Origin: Nageia nagi
Taxonomy: Eukaryota; Pinophyta
DNA length: 64,000 nt
Direction: 5' to 3'
NCBI GenBank assembly: GCA_050084985.1
Contig: JBITNC010000001.1
Location: 180,854,001 to 180,918,000 of the forward strand
Of this stretch, positions 24,842-36,180 are shown piece by piece. The translations under genes and the position numbers were made by a program. How positions within the stretch are numbered: the first letter of the stretch is position 1; each line of letters begins with the position of its first letter. The notes beneath the pieces were generated by a model that had not been told where the DNA came from, ran no database searches, and saw nothing but the letters and a program-made list of their open reading frames with translations.

Positions 24842-27800
24842 CTAGACGGCCAAGTTATGTTGATTCTCAATTTGGGTCCCAACCCTCAGTAAATTCACAT
24901 CCTTTGTGAAGATGAGCTCTTTGATAATGTTTTGAACTTCCTGCATAACTAGCTCAACTTGCCTAACGCTCCCACCTTCATTCATAAAATTGACAGGTTG
25001 CACAAACTGGTTCATTTGAAAAGCTAAGGTAGATGTCAACTCGGCCCTTGCCTGTGCAAGATTGGCACAATCTCTCATAGTGAATCTCAACCAATGCAAG
25101 TGATAGCAAATTCTTGGCAATATTGTACCCGGCTAGGTTCTCCTTCAGATATCCTTCTAATATTTTGAATGGCCTACTCATTATTTTGGAAATCTTGAAG
25201 TAATTGTGAAATGGCAGCCGTTGTGTTTTCCTCGATCTTTTGCTCGTCTGTAAGGGAAACTAGCTGGAGTGAGAGGTCATTGACTACTCTTATCACTGCA
25301 TTGACTAAAGTTTCTTTGGTGGAAGCAATACCAACGTTTAGTGAGGTTTTGACTTTGATATCCTCAACAGTCATTTTTGTAGCCTTTATCTCTTTTACCA
25401 GCTTATTCTTCCAAGCCAAATTCTTCTTCAATACTTTGACTGTATTTTCCCTCACAATTCCTTGTCTGACCATATCATCCACATTGTAATTAATGGCATG
25501 TTTGCATCCAGCCCACTCGATCTTCTTCACTTTAAATTCTTCGGTGTGGACCTGCACATCTTGCAAATCCTGCGGATGCTTTTTCTTAGAATAACACCTA
25601 TTGATGATCACCTTATCATTTTTCATGGACACGAAAGTGTCTATCTCCTCGATCGGGGAATTTTCCGACATAGCTTCTGTCCTTTTGCTGGACTCTTCAT
25701 TGTCACTCCTATAGCTCATTTGGAGATCTTTAATTACTGCATCAATGTTAAAGTTGTACTCCTTTTGCTGTGATGAACTAACTGTAATGTTGGCCAAAGT
25801 GGTGTTCGTGTTGGTTGGAATAGATTCTTGGGGAATTTCCTCAATTCTTAATTGTTGGCTCTTTGCCTGAGCTGGTTTCTCCTTACTCTTTGATGACTTC
25901 TGGCTGCCATGTTCCTGTTGCTTTCTCTTCTTTTTATGTTCTTCACTTTCTCTTTGATCATCATCATCTCCTCCATCTCCAGCTGCAGAAGTTCTACTTA
26001 ACTTTGAAGGTTTGCTAGGAGCCATTTGAGAAGCTCCTTTCTTGGGGGATGATCTTCTTTTCCTTTGTGGAGTGGCAGATTCGGAAGAAGCAACTTGCTT
26101 CATTGCTGTGGATGTGGAAGGCAAGACCTCATCAACTTCTTCTATATCAGAATCTCCTTCGATATCTATGATTTGAGTGTCATGTGAGTTAGACTAAGAA
26201 TCTTCACCATCTTCATGCTTTTCTTCGGGCTCTTCTTCTTTCGAACTTGATTCATGTAAATCAAATGATTCAGAGGATGTCTCAGAATCAGAAGATGAAC
26301 TTGAGGAGTCAGGATCCTTAGGTTGGTTTGCATTGCGAGCATTTTCTTGAATTTCAACCTCAATAGGCTTTGGAAATGTATCTAGTGCATGTTCTTTTGT
26401 AGGTGTCAATAAGTTGGGGAGGACTAGAGGATTCTCAGCCCGGATAGGCATGATAGGCACCATAGGAACATCCTTTGGGATAACATTTTCAAGCTGTTGG
26501 GGAGGGAAATTTGGATACCTTGTTTCCTTCATGATAGCAACATCTTTCGTAATTTCCCTAACTACGGTGTGGATTCAAGGCTTAACTCCACCCAGAGTGG
26601 CATGCTCTCCTGGCCTTCCTTGGTGTCTTCTCACTCTTGAAGAGGAAGTGGATTTGTCAGCGGAGACAGTACGAGGGTCGTTTAGGTTCTGGATTCTCCT
26701 ATCAATTCGCCCTTCGGCTATTAGGATTTGATGAACCTCTTGGATCTGCTTCTCCTCCCTCTTATTTCAGTATTTTTCCTTGTTCTCAAGAGGTCCATGT
26801 TCATAGATCACAAGATTCCTAAATGCTCATTTGTAAAAACACTGGATTCTTCCTTCAGGCTCATAGTGGGAGGCTGCCTCCTCCTCACTGAAGTGGTAGT
26901 AAGATAATTATTTGCCCATCTCCTTAGCCTCCTGCCAGGTTGAGCAAGTGTAATCCCTGATTAAAACAGGGAGATTCGTTGTAGCATTTTTCTTCTTCCA
27001 TATATTTTCATATAAAAATAGCAGCTGTCTGCAAAATCCCACAAGGATGAGGTGGTTACTGGCATATCAAGGCAAGAGGTAAGGCCTAACTTCATAGCCA
27101 TAGACTCGGATGTAAGTATGTGCAGGGTCTTCTAGAAAGTAGTTAGCATCCCTTTGGATGGCCTCAACGGTTGAATCGGAGATCCGTTTCACCATTTGCC
27201 TCCCCTTAATTTCTTTATAAATTTGGAATTCCCATCCATTGTTCCTCATGGTGTAGTTGTCCTATCTTGACTCTAGCCACCACTTGGGGTAAGCTCTCCA
27301 TACAGCTTCTTTGGATTGTTCCAGATCTCAACCTTTGCATGGGCTGACTTCCTATTTTTGCCATGGAGGAGAAGGAAAACTAGGTAGGAATTCATATAAA
27401 ACTTTCTTGAAGAACCAATGTGAGCCAGTCCAGTTGGAACAAGAGGGAGTTGCTTATTACTCTACTCCACCTTATTCTCTGCCAGTTTCCAATTATGGCA
27501 ATGAATCCAATAAACTCTCTCCGGAACTTAAAGTCATCTTCTTTGCCAATGACCCTAGATAACATGCTAATGAAAAGTGTCGCCTCTTTGCATTTAATAA
27601 CTTGTTTCCTGTGAATCCTTTGCTTTCCTCTTCAAGCTAGTCTTTGATAAGACTTGCATCTTGTGGAGACTTCTCATAATATTCTAAAGAATCTCTCTCA
27701 GTATAAATGACCCCTTCATTGCTCCACTTAAAGGCTTCTTCAATCCCTGAAGGAGAGAAATCTAAGATTTTATTTCCATCAGTGTCATAGAGGGCTCGAT

Positions 27801-28159
27801 CCTTGAAGTTGGCATGCCTACCCACTTCGTAGCAGAGCTCTAGAAAAGGAACGGCAAAAGGAATTAATGTGGTAGTCGCCAATCCAGAAGTACACTACTT
27901 CTCTAAGGATCTGAAATTTATCTAATTCTCCAATAGCTTGAAGTGTCCGGATTGGGTTGGTGTGAGATTGGTTGGTATCCCGGATAGTGGTAAAATTATT
28001 CTTGAACTTGGCTGGTTTCAATGGATCTTTAGGATTTTCTTTCATGAATTCTATATGACTTCGTTTGGTCAATCTGGCCAATTGCAGCTCTCTCGATTTG
28101 CTTAGCTTAGAATTGATCTTCGCCATCTTTAACTTGCAAGCAGACTGAATTAGTAGCAA
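24842..28159 (-). pseudogene. ORF1 copy 1: unrecognised long retroelement ORF
   Basis: Minus-strand coding remnant of an ORF family I do not recognise. Likely start ATG at 28123 ('MAKINSKLSKSRELQ') or 28159. Order: an N-terminal globular part (28123-27637, containing 'VPFLELCYEVGRHANF' and 'AFKWSNEGVIYTERD'), a middle part (27600-26550, containing 'VYGYEVRPYLLP'), a serine/acid-rich linker (26532-26194), and one in-frame stop. A long open frame follows (26124-25174) with basic nuclear-localisation-like 'KKKRKQQ' and a helical C-terminus continuing after a frameshift to 24842. A homologue lies at 41100-53372. Position and composition would suit a Gag or the extra 5' ORF of Tat/Ogre-type elements, but no zinc knuckle or enzyme motif is visible. 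Confidence 0.55.
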
Positions 28160-28221
28160 CTAACTCTGACAGACGAGGGGTGCAATGCAAGGAGGGTGTA
28201 ATGCTTGACAGGCCTGTATGC

Positions 28222-28228
28222 CTTTATA
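28222..28228 (-). promoter_or_regulatory. Possible TATA box upstream of ORF1 copy 1
   Basis: The minus strand reads TATAAAG about 95 bp upstream of the ORF1 ATG at 28123. The spacing suits a retroelement promoter whose transcript would open with ORF1. Sequence-only inference. Confidence 0.3.
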
Positions 28229-28446
28229 TGAAAGTAAGGTGACCAACTTCTTTCTACATGCAACGTTGACTAGAACCTAATTTTAATGCATGATTGATGA
28301 CAAGGTGGCCGACTAGTGGTTTCTCTTTTGAAATGCAAATGAATTCAAATCTTAAATGTATGAGATGACCACAAAACGGTAACAAAGTGCATGGGCCCAT
28401 TTCTAGGACATAAATGAACATTTGCTAAAATGATTTAAATGTAAAA

Positions 28447-29835
28447 AAGGGTGGTAGCATGCATTCACAATGATGGACGTCTATCTCCTAGGGACCATGT
28501 GACCATGTTGTGGAATGAGTTGATGCAAAACAAACGATGCAATGGACCATGAAATGCAAACAATAATGCAATAAGGAGGTGGTCGCACGATTTGGGAATG
28601 ATGGGAGTGTAACTTCTTGAAATCGTGCGACCAACACTATGAGACACTAACTTGGACTAAATCACCCTCCTTTCTCTTTTATAGCTGCTCAGGATTGCCA
28701 GATGGCAATAGTTCAAGGAGGAAAGGCAAGTGCTTCAACAAGTGTTGTTTATAATGCATGACAAAGGTGGTTGCATGCTTTCCAGAAGATGAAACTTTAA
28801 CTATTCATAACCATGTGAACATACTTAGTTGTTTTGGAGATGCAAAAAGGTGGTCGACCCTTCCTTAAAACTAAATGGAACCATGCGACCACTGAGAATG
28901 GATGATCAACATGCTAGACTTAGCCTCGAGATGCAGGAGTGATGGTGGTTGCTTGCCTTGAAAGGGATGCAAAGGTGACTATATGGAACCATGCGACCAC
29001 TAAGAATGGTGTATAAGTGCAAACAAGGGGTGGTTGCATGCTTTCAATAAGATGCAATGATGACTTTTATGTATCGTGCGACTAGTTTTGAGGCCAAGGT
29101 TGACTTGGTGAGCGTTGGACATGACAAGCTTTTATAGTTCCCTTCTTGATAGGTGTCCACATTGAGTTGGTTAGAGTGGAGGCTGAATGATTTCAAGACA
29201 AGCCGTTTGCATGCATGCTTAATGTTTGGAAGAGGTGGTCGCATACTTGGGGAAAGATGGAACTTCAACCATTTGAAACCATGCGAACATTTCTAACAAG
29301 CCTTCTTCCCAACACTTAGTCGATTCTTAAACTTAGAACTTTGAAAGGAGGGTTGTCGCATGGTTTAAGGAAGGTGAAAATGCTACTTTCAAGAACCATG
29401 CGAACACCTTTGAAGCTGCAATATGAATGTTAAGTGAACTAGATGGCCTTCCTTTATATATTGACTTCCTTGCCAAGTGCCCTCATCCATTTGGTTCAAG
29501 TGAAGGCCGAATGTGATCAAGGCAAATGCAACATGTTAGTAATGGTGGTCGGGAGGCCACAAAAAGATGAGTTTGCAACTAACTTGAATTGTGCGAACGC
29601 CCTTGGGAAGAGAATTTCTGTTACTTAAACCCAATATTATGCTTCGTGGTTGTTCAAGAGAGGTGTTCGCATGGTTAGAGGAAGATGACTTTGCAACTAC
29701 TAGAAACCATGCGAACACCCTCAAAATGGAGAATTTGAGGACTTAACAAATTTTTGAATGCTGAAACTTGCTTGAGAAGGTGGTTGTGCTATTCCACGAA
29801 AATGTATCTTTCCTTTGACATGTGATCAACCTTGA
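28447..29835. repeat. Array of about 11 palindromic stem-loop units in the element B LTR
   Basis: Units start with a GGTGGTCGCATG-like arm and end 45-60 bp later with the complementary CATGCGACCACC-like arm. Left arms lie near 28450, 28578, 28766, 28849, 28944, 29027, 29234, 29351, 29544, 29662 and 29779. The clearest unit is a 15-bp perfect inverted repeat, GGTGTTCGCATGGTT (29662-29676) with its complement at 29705-29719. Another has 14-bp arms at 28580-28593 and 28620-28633 with a different core (TCGCACGATTT). Loops are usually A/G-rich, with a GGAAGATGA-like phrase. Spacing between units is irregular (about 80-210 bp). Confidence 0.8.
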
Positions 29836-30051
29836 ACTTAACCACTTTCGGATTTCACACTTGTTCCCATGCATGAATTTCCTGGAAAATGCTTGTTTTT
29901 CTTAAGTAAGCTTCTCATCTGATCTTAAAGTTGCACTTTGGGCTATTTTGAACAACTTTCTTCCATTCTTGCTCAAAAAATGTTGTTTGAAGTTGACGGT
30001 CCCCTTATCCTTTTGCAAAAAAAGGAGGAGGGGTGTGTTGAGGCGTCAACA
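29020..30051 (-). repeat. Element B LTR portion, second copy
   Basis: About 1,030 bp homologous to 32923-33938, in the same orientation, with scattered substitutions and a small indel near 29790. It ends CGTCAACA at 30051, the LTR terminus seen also at 33938. The element's LTR continues leftward, because the stem-loop array extends past 29020 while the copy at 32923 is cut there. Confidence 0.75.
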
Positions 30052-30104
30052 CTGTTTAAAATAAAATCAAACAAACAAAAATTAATATACTCAGAGGATC
30101 TTAA

Positions 30105-31148
30105 TTACTCTTCAAAAGCAGCATTCTTGCATGGTTGTGCTTCAGACCAACGGGTACAATAGTTGGTTGCTGTTAGTATGAACTGGTGGTTTGAAGAAGA
30201 ATGAGGATTAATGACTCCCATGAAGTCGAGCCCCCATTGGGCGAAAGACTTAGACTTGAGGACTGGTTGCAAAGGCAAATTGGAAATCTTTTGTCTTCCA
30301 ATAGACACTTGGCATACAAGACATTTCTTTGTGTATTCATGAGCATCCTTGAAGATAGAGGGCCAGTAATATCCAGCTTGTAATATTTGGTGAGCTAGAG
30401 TGCTTGCTGAAGCATGACCTGTGCCATTTTCTTGGTCATGGAATTGATGTAGGATTTCTTTGCTTTGAGATTCTTCCATGCATCTTAAATATAGCTCATC
30501 ATAATTTCTTCTATATAGCTTACCTCCTTGGATCATGAATTTTGCAACTTTATACCTTAGGGCTCTTCTTTGAGATATATTGAAACGAGAAGGATAAGTC
30601 CTAGCCATCAAATATCTAACTATATCTTCATACTAGGAGCTTTAAGGTAGGCTGGGCTATCATTACTTCATCTGGTTGAGACTCTGTTCCACAAACGGCT
30701 AATAGTTTAGTGAGTCCTTGCCCACGAACTATTTTCATTGGCTGGATCGACAAATCGTATTCTTGAAGAGCGGTGACCTAATATCCTCTCTTTTCTCCTA
30801 GCTCATACTGGATTAGGAGGGATTTCACAGCAGCATTTGCAATGTCCGCTATAACCTTGCTTCGCAGAATGTAGTGTTTGAATTTCTTTACTAAATGTAC
30901 TAAAGCATAGGCTTGCTTTTCCAATGCAGAATATCTTAAAGTGGCATCCTACAGAGGGGAGCTTATAAAAGCTATCGGTCTTTCATCTTGATTGTCGTCT
31001 CTCTAGGTGAGAACACCAGCAATGGAATGATTTGACGCAAATGAATAAAGAAAGAATGTCTTACTGTAATTTGGACTGATCAGCATTGGGGCATGACTTA
31101 TAGCCTTCTTGATTTCCTGGAAAGCCTTTTTAATCTTAGTATTCCATA
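30105..31148 (-). pseudogene. Element B pol: RNase H and truncated integrase
   Basis: Minus strand. An RNase H remnant (about 31148-30640) follows reverse transcriptase, with 'LEKQAYALVHLVKKFKHYIL' and 'YELGEKRGY' then 'LQEYDLSIQP', as in a partner RNase H that has lost its catalytic residues. Integrase is an open frame at 30611-30105. It has an HHCC zinc-binding domain (an H-x3-H pattern starting 'HQFHDQ', then 'CLVC') and the first catalytic aspartate in 'WGLDFMG'. It stops after 'KNAAFEE' before the second aspartate and glutamate, and the LTR starts 54 bp later, so the integrase C-terminus is lost. Confidence 0.75.
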
Positions 31149-31873
31149 CTATATCAAACCCTTTTTTAACATATCATTGATGGGTCTTGCAATCTCAGCA
31201 AATCCGGAAATGAACTTGTAGATGAAATTTATCTTTCCCAAGAAAGACAGTTCTTTTATATTTGAGGGGTAAGGAATATTTTGGATAGCCATCACTCTCT
31301 CGGAATCAATTGATATTCCATGTTCTGAGATGACATGGCCCAACAATTTTCCGCTTGAGGTTCCAAATATTCTTTTCTTCCGGTTGAGAGAGATCCCAAA
31401 GCTTCGGCATCTTTCAAAAATCTTTTTCAAATCTCCTGCATGTTGAGACCTATTTTTTGAGAAAATCGTAAGGTCATCCCTATAGATGGTAATGGATTTC
31501 CCGATCAAACCTTTGAAAGCGAAGTCCATAGCTCTTTGAAAAGTTGCCCCGCATTGATCAGGTCGAACAACATACGACTATAGGCAAATGTTCCCCACTT
31601 GGTGGTGAAGGCTGTCTTCAATTGATCGTTTTTGTCGACTAGAATTTGATTATATTTTGAATATCCATCCAAAAATGACATCATCTGAGATCCATTAACT
31701 ATTTGTAAGACCTTGTCTAAAGAGGGCAGAGGGTAATTATCCTTTTCTGAGGCTTTATTGAGATGTCGAAAATCTATACAAACTCTTATCTCTTCGCTCT
31801 TCTTTCGGACTGGTACTATGTTTGCCACCCAAGATGAATGCCGTACTGGGAAGATGATACCGGCACATGCCAA
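31149..31873 (-). pseudogene. Element B pol: reverse transcriptase
   Basis: Ty3/gypsy reverse transcriptase in two overlapping minus-strand frames (31873-31505 and 31529-31149) with one frameshift near 31520. Conserved blocks are visible: 'IRVCIDFRHLNKA', 'DNYPLPSLDKVL', 'FDLINAG', and 'KLLGHVISEHGI'. The catalytic box reads YRDD instead of the usual Y-(V/L/I/M)-D-D. The frame continues directly from the RNase H-like domain upstream, with a single stop between. Confidence 0.8.
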
Positions 31874-31885
31874 TTTTTGAACTTC

Positions 31886-32905
31886 TTAAAGAATGAGTGG
31901 TTCTAAAATAGGATTAACAACTCTTTGCCATTGTCTAAACGGTCTAATCTCTGGCTTAAGGGGTATAGTATGTGTGATGATAGCCAGATCATAAGTTTTT
32001 AATTGTTCATATTCCCAAGCTATAACATCAATGTAATCCTTTATAACTGAAATTATCCTGTCTCTTTCCTCTCCAACACATGATTTTCCAATCAATATAT
32101 GTCTAGGACAGGATGCTGTTCCTATGTTAACTTCTTCTACACCACCTACTCGAATATGGTCCTTCTTGCAGTGTTGGAGGGTATCTTGATCAAATAATTG
32201 CTCAAGAGAGACGATTCCTTTGGGAATTTTGTTATCTTTTAGCTGAATAACCCCATCCGAATCCCCATCTAGGACTTGAGAAATGTCTTCTTCTGTAGAA
32301 GCTTCCTCAATGACTTGAGAAGCGAATATACCAGGATTAGACATGTAGTCCTTGATTTGCTGTTTATCTTGAAAAACTTGAAAATTATAAACATTGTCCG
32401 GAATGGAAGGGATAGGAACCATTTGTATGGTAAATTTGCGTAGATTGATGTTTTCTAATGGCTGAAAGGTACAAGCTATGATAGCTAGGGCATCAACTAT
32501 GGAGTTCTGACTTCGGGGCACGACTTTGATCTCAAAGGATTCGAAATCCTTTACAAGGTCCCAAACTTGAGCTTTGTATAAATTCAACCTGGGATTTTTG
32601 CATGTGTACAAATTACAGACTTGCTTGACTACCAACTCAGAATCTCCGAGGACTTGGAGATGTTTGATTCCTTTCTTTAGAGCTAGCTTCAATCCTTGAA
32701 TAAGAGCTTCATACTCCGCAGTATTACATGTGCAGTGAAATTGCAGGCGATAGGAAGCTTGATACCATTTCCCTTTAGGATTTTGGAGCTCTACCCCAAC
32801 TCCATTCCCTAATCTGGATTTGGACCCATCAAACCTAAGGATTCAGGTTTGTTTCTTAGGATTACTACTTTATCATCACAAGGAACCATTTGATCTGGAG
32901 GGTCC
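31886..32905 (-). pseudogene. Element B pol: N-terminal RNase H-like domain plus linker
   Basis: Minus-strand RNase H of the plant/archaeal type placed before the reverse transcriptase. All four acidic catalytic positions are visible: the aspartate in 'LRFDGSKSR' (about 32840), the glutamate in 'NTAEYEALIQG', the aspartate in 'VLGDSELVVKQ' and the aspartate in 'NSIVDALA'. It is followed by a linker (about 32440-31960) with 'SIPDNVYNFQVF', then 'KPEIRPFRQ' leading into reverse transcriptase. The stretch is open from 32692 to 31886 and extends upstream to about 32850. The gag and protease expected before it are absent. Confidence 0.75.
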
Positions 32906-32922
32906 TTTCGTGGTTTTCCTCT

Positions 32923-33938
32923 CAAACAAGGGGTGGTCACATGCTTTCAATAAGATTCAATGCTGACTTTTATGTATTGTGCGACTAGTTTTGAGGCCAA
33001 GGTTGACTTGGTGAAAGTTGGACATGACAAGCTTTTATGGTTCCCTTCTTGATAGGTGTCCACATTGAGTTGATCAGAGTGGAGGCCGAATGATTTCAAG
33101 ACAAGCCGTTTGCATGCATGCTTAACGTTTGGAAGAGGTGGTCGCATGCTTGGGGAAAGATGGAACTTCAACCTTTTAAAACCATGCGAACACTTCTAAC
33201 AAGCCTTCTTCCCAACACTTAGTCGATTCTTGAACTTAGAACTTTGAAAGGAGGGTTGTCGCATGGTTTTAGGAAGATGAAAATGCTGCTTTCAAGAACC
33301 ATGCAAACACCTTTGAATCTACAATATGAATGTGTTAAGTGAACTAGGTGGCCTTCCTTTATATACTACTTCTTTGCCAAGTGCCCTCATCCATTTGGTT
33401 CAAGTGAAGGCTGAATGTGATCAAGGCAAATGCAACGTGTTAGTAATGGTGGTGGGGAGGCCACAAAAAGATGAGTATGCAACTAACTTGAATCGTGCAA
33501 ATGCCCTTGGGAAGAGAATTTCCATTACTTAACCCAATATTATGCCTCCTGGTTGCTCAAGAGAGGTGGTCGCATGGTTAGAGGAAGATCACTTTGCAAC
33601 TACTAGAAACCATACGAATACCCTCAAAATGGAGAATTTGAGGACTTAACAACTTTTTGAATGCTGAAACTTGCTTGAGAAGGTGGTTGTGCATCTTTCC
33701 TTCGACATGTAACCAACCTTGAACTTAACCACTTTCGGATTTCACACTTGTTTCCATGCATGAATTTCCCGGAAAATGCTTGGTTTTCTTAAGTAAGCTT
33801 CTCATCTGATTTTAAAGTTGAACTTTGGGCTATTTTGAACAACTTTCTTCCATTCTTGCTCAAAAAATGCTGTTTGAAGCTGACGGTCCCCTTATCCTTT
33901 TGTAAAAAAAGGAGGAGGGGTGTGTTGAGGCGTCAACA
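32923..33938 (-). repeat. Element B partial 5' LTR with stem-loop units
   Basis: Starts (minus strand) TGTTGACG at 33938 and matches 30051-29020. It is cut at 32923, immediately upstream of the pol remnant. It retains about six stem-loop units, for example GGTGGTCGCATGCTT near 33138 with AAAACCATGCGAACAC near 33178, and one near 33564. Some arms are mutated. Confidence 0.75.
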
Positions 33939-34720
33939 ACATCTCCAACTTCAAAAGTATGGTCAATTGGTTGCCTATTAGCAAATAACTTTTGTTAGTT
34001 TTGAACCTGCTATAGCTGATCCTTTAGTCCCACCAAAATCTGTCTTCTTTGCTCCACAAAATCTTGGGCGGGTGGTAAAATTTTTGGTATGACTATTTTT
34101 GAGAATGTGTAATACCTTAAAGGGGGACATGCCAATGGACAAAAGATGAGTGTTGTAACGATATTCCTCCAAGTGTAGCCCTTTTACCCAAGTTGATTGA
34201 TGATCCATAGCGTAACTTCTCAAATATTGCTCGATCCATTTATTTACCATCTATCTTTGGCCATCGGTTTGGGAGGACATTTGGTACTAGGTGTTAATTT
34301 GGTTTCCATGAGTTCGAATTACTCTTGCCAGAAAGTAGTTAAGAATCTAGTATCTGTATCACTTACAATATTCCAAGGCAGGCCATGAAAAAAAATGCTT
34401 CTTTAAAGAACAATTCAGCCACTTGTGGGGCTGTATATGTATGAGACATAGACAAGAATTGTGCAAAGTTAGTAATTTGTTTTACCACCACAAAGATGCC
34501 ATTCTTACTACTTACTTGAGTCCATGGAGATTGATTCCCATTTTTTTTCCAGAACAGGTATTGGCTGATAAAGTCCTGTTCAATATGAATATTTAGGCCT
34601 CATTTTTGGCATATTCTGCACTCTATAACATATTGCATCACATCTGATTTAAGTCCCTTCCAAGCAAATCAATTTTTGATTTTTTTGTATGTCTTAAAAA
34701 ACCCTGTATGACCAGCTAGA
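33939..34720 (-). pseudogene. Element A: integrase core
   Basis: Minus-strand Ty3/gypsy integrase, interrupted by stops. The zinc-binding region ('AGHTGFFKTYKK', then 'CRICQK') lies around 34720-34600. The core C-terminal segment (34250-33978) carries 'VNKWIEQYLRSYAMDH' and 'IGMSPFKVLH'. It ends at the element B insertion, beyond which the same protein continues at 23379-22866. Confidence 0.75.
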
Positions 34721-36180
34721 GGGAGTCATGAAAGGTTGTAATGATTTTCTTTTTTAGCTTAGAATTTAGTACCACAAGTTTTTTGCCTTTATAATACACT
34801 ATTTCTTGCTTCACTTGATATCTTTTGTCCTTGTTTGAATCAGAAAATGTTCCTTCCAGTAATTGCGAAGTAAAATCATTTTTTGCATACTTAGCTATTA
34901 ATTCCCCTCTCCGAGCAAAGTCTATAAAAGAAACAACTAATATTTTAGGTCTTCTAAACAAAGCAACAATAACTTAATTGTTTTTACCATCGACATACTC
35001 AATGTCGAAATGCTTGGAATTTGCCTACCCACTTTTGCTGCCTTCCTTTTAAATCTCGCCGAGATAGGAAAAACTTTAGGCTGTTATGATATGTCCTCAC
35101 TACAAAATGACCACACACTAAATATTGCTTGAACATTTCCAAGGCATGCATTACAACCAACATTTTCTTGTTATAAATAGGGAATTATGGGTCTCTTTCA
35201 GTTTTCTGCTCTCAAATGCTATTGGTTGCCCTTTTTGCATGAGTACAACATCAATTCCTTACAATAAAAGGATTAAAAAAACCAGGTACAACAAAGATAG
35301 GGTCTGAACATATCACCTTTTTAAAGTGGTTGAAGGCTTCTTTGGCTTTAGGTGACCATCGGAAAGAACCATTTTTGTGAGTTTAGTCAAGGGGCAACGA
35401 ATTGTGAAAATACCTTGATGAACCTACGATAATAACTGCATAATTCCACAAACCCACACAGTTGTGTTAGAGTTTTCAAAGAAAGCCACTCTTGCATTGC
35501 TTGTATCTTCAATTAATCCATTTCGACTCCTTTCTTGTTGATAACATGGCCAAGGTACAAAATTTTCTTCATGCCTAACTCGCACTTGTTCTGTTTGACA
35601 AAGAATCATTGCTCTTGAAGGACAACCATGACGATCTCCAAATGTTCTAGGTGTTTCCCCCTCGCTCTGTTGTAAATCAAAATGCTATTAAAGAAGATTA
35701 ATACAAATTCTCATAAATATGTCGTGAATACCTCATTCATGGTTGAATGGAAAGTGATTGGTGCATTAGTCAACCCAAAGGGCATCACCAGAAACTCAGA
35801 AGGACCATAACGACACTGAAAAGCAATCTTGTAAGTGTCCTCGTGTTTAAGTTGAATCTTGTGGTACCTTGAATGTAGATCAATTTTGGAAAAGAACGTT
35901 GCTACGTGTAGCTCATTAATCAACTCATTAACATATGGAATAGGATATTGATTCTTAATGGGTTCTTGTTTAGGGCATGATAATCAATGCACGTTCTCAA
36001 TGTCCCATCTTTCTTCTTGACCAAAACAACCGAGGATGCAAAATTGGTTGTACTTGGATAGATATGTCCTAAAATGAGTAATTCTTTGATGGCATGCTCA
36101 ATCTCATACTTAAAACTACGAGGATGCCTATAGGGTGTGACCATAATAAGTCTGGTCATTGGTTCTAGTTTAGTGGTATG
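34721..36180 (-). pseudogene. Element A: reverse transcriptase and RNase H
   Basis: Minus strand. Reverse transcriptase lies at 36159-35711 with 'EIEHAIKELLILGHIYPS', 'VVLVKKKDGTLRTCIDYHAL', 'FSKIDLHSRYHKIQL' and 'FLVMPFGLTNAP'. The catalytic YxDD region downstream is eroded. RNase H remnants follow at about 35350-34960, and the linker to integrase includes an open piece at 34961-34716. Several frameshifts and stops. Confidence 0.75.

Larger units (their letters stand above)
23380..33938 (-). mobile_element. Element B: nested LTR retrotransposon in element A (10,559 bp)
   Basis: The unit begins TGTTGACG and ends CGTCAACA, perfect 8-bp inverted LTR termini. The flanks (agatt at 23375-23379, acatc at 33939-33943) look like a decayed 5-bp target duplication with two mismatches. 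Omitting the unit and one flank copy leaves element A's integrase frame continuous, strong evidence for one insertion. Inside, on the minus strand, are a partial 5' LTR (33938-32923), pol (about 32905-30105), a second LTR start at 30051, a stem-loop array, ORF1 (28159-24842) and the terminal segment to 23380. A gag and protease preceding pol are missing, probably deleted. Whether 30051-23380 is one very long ORF1-bearing LTR or two rearranged elements is unresolved. Confidence 0.75.

Noticed and set aside
25211-25773. Plus-strand frames opposite ORF1 copy 1
   Set aside because: They overlap the long minus-strand frame and have shadow-like composition.
28447-29835. CRISPR-like regular repeats
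   Set aside because: Unit spacing is irregular, the units are themselves palindromic stem-loops without unique spacers, and the context is a plant retrotransposon LTR.
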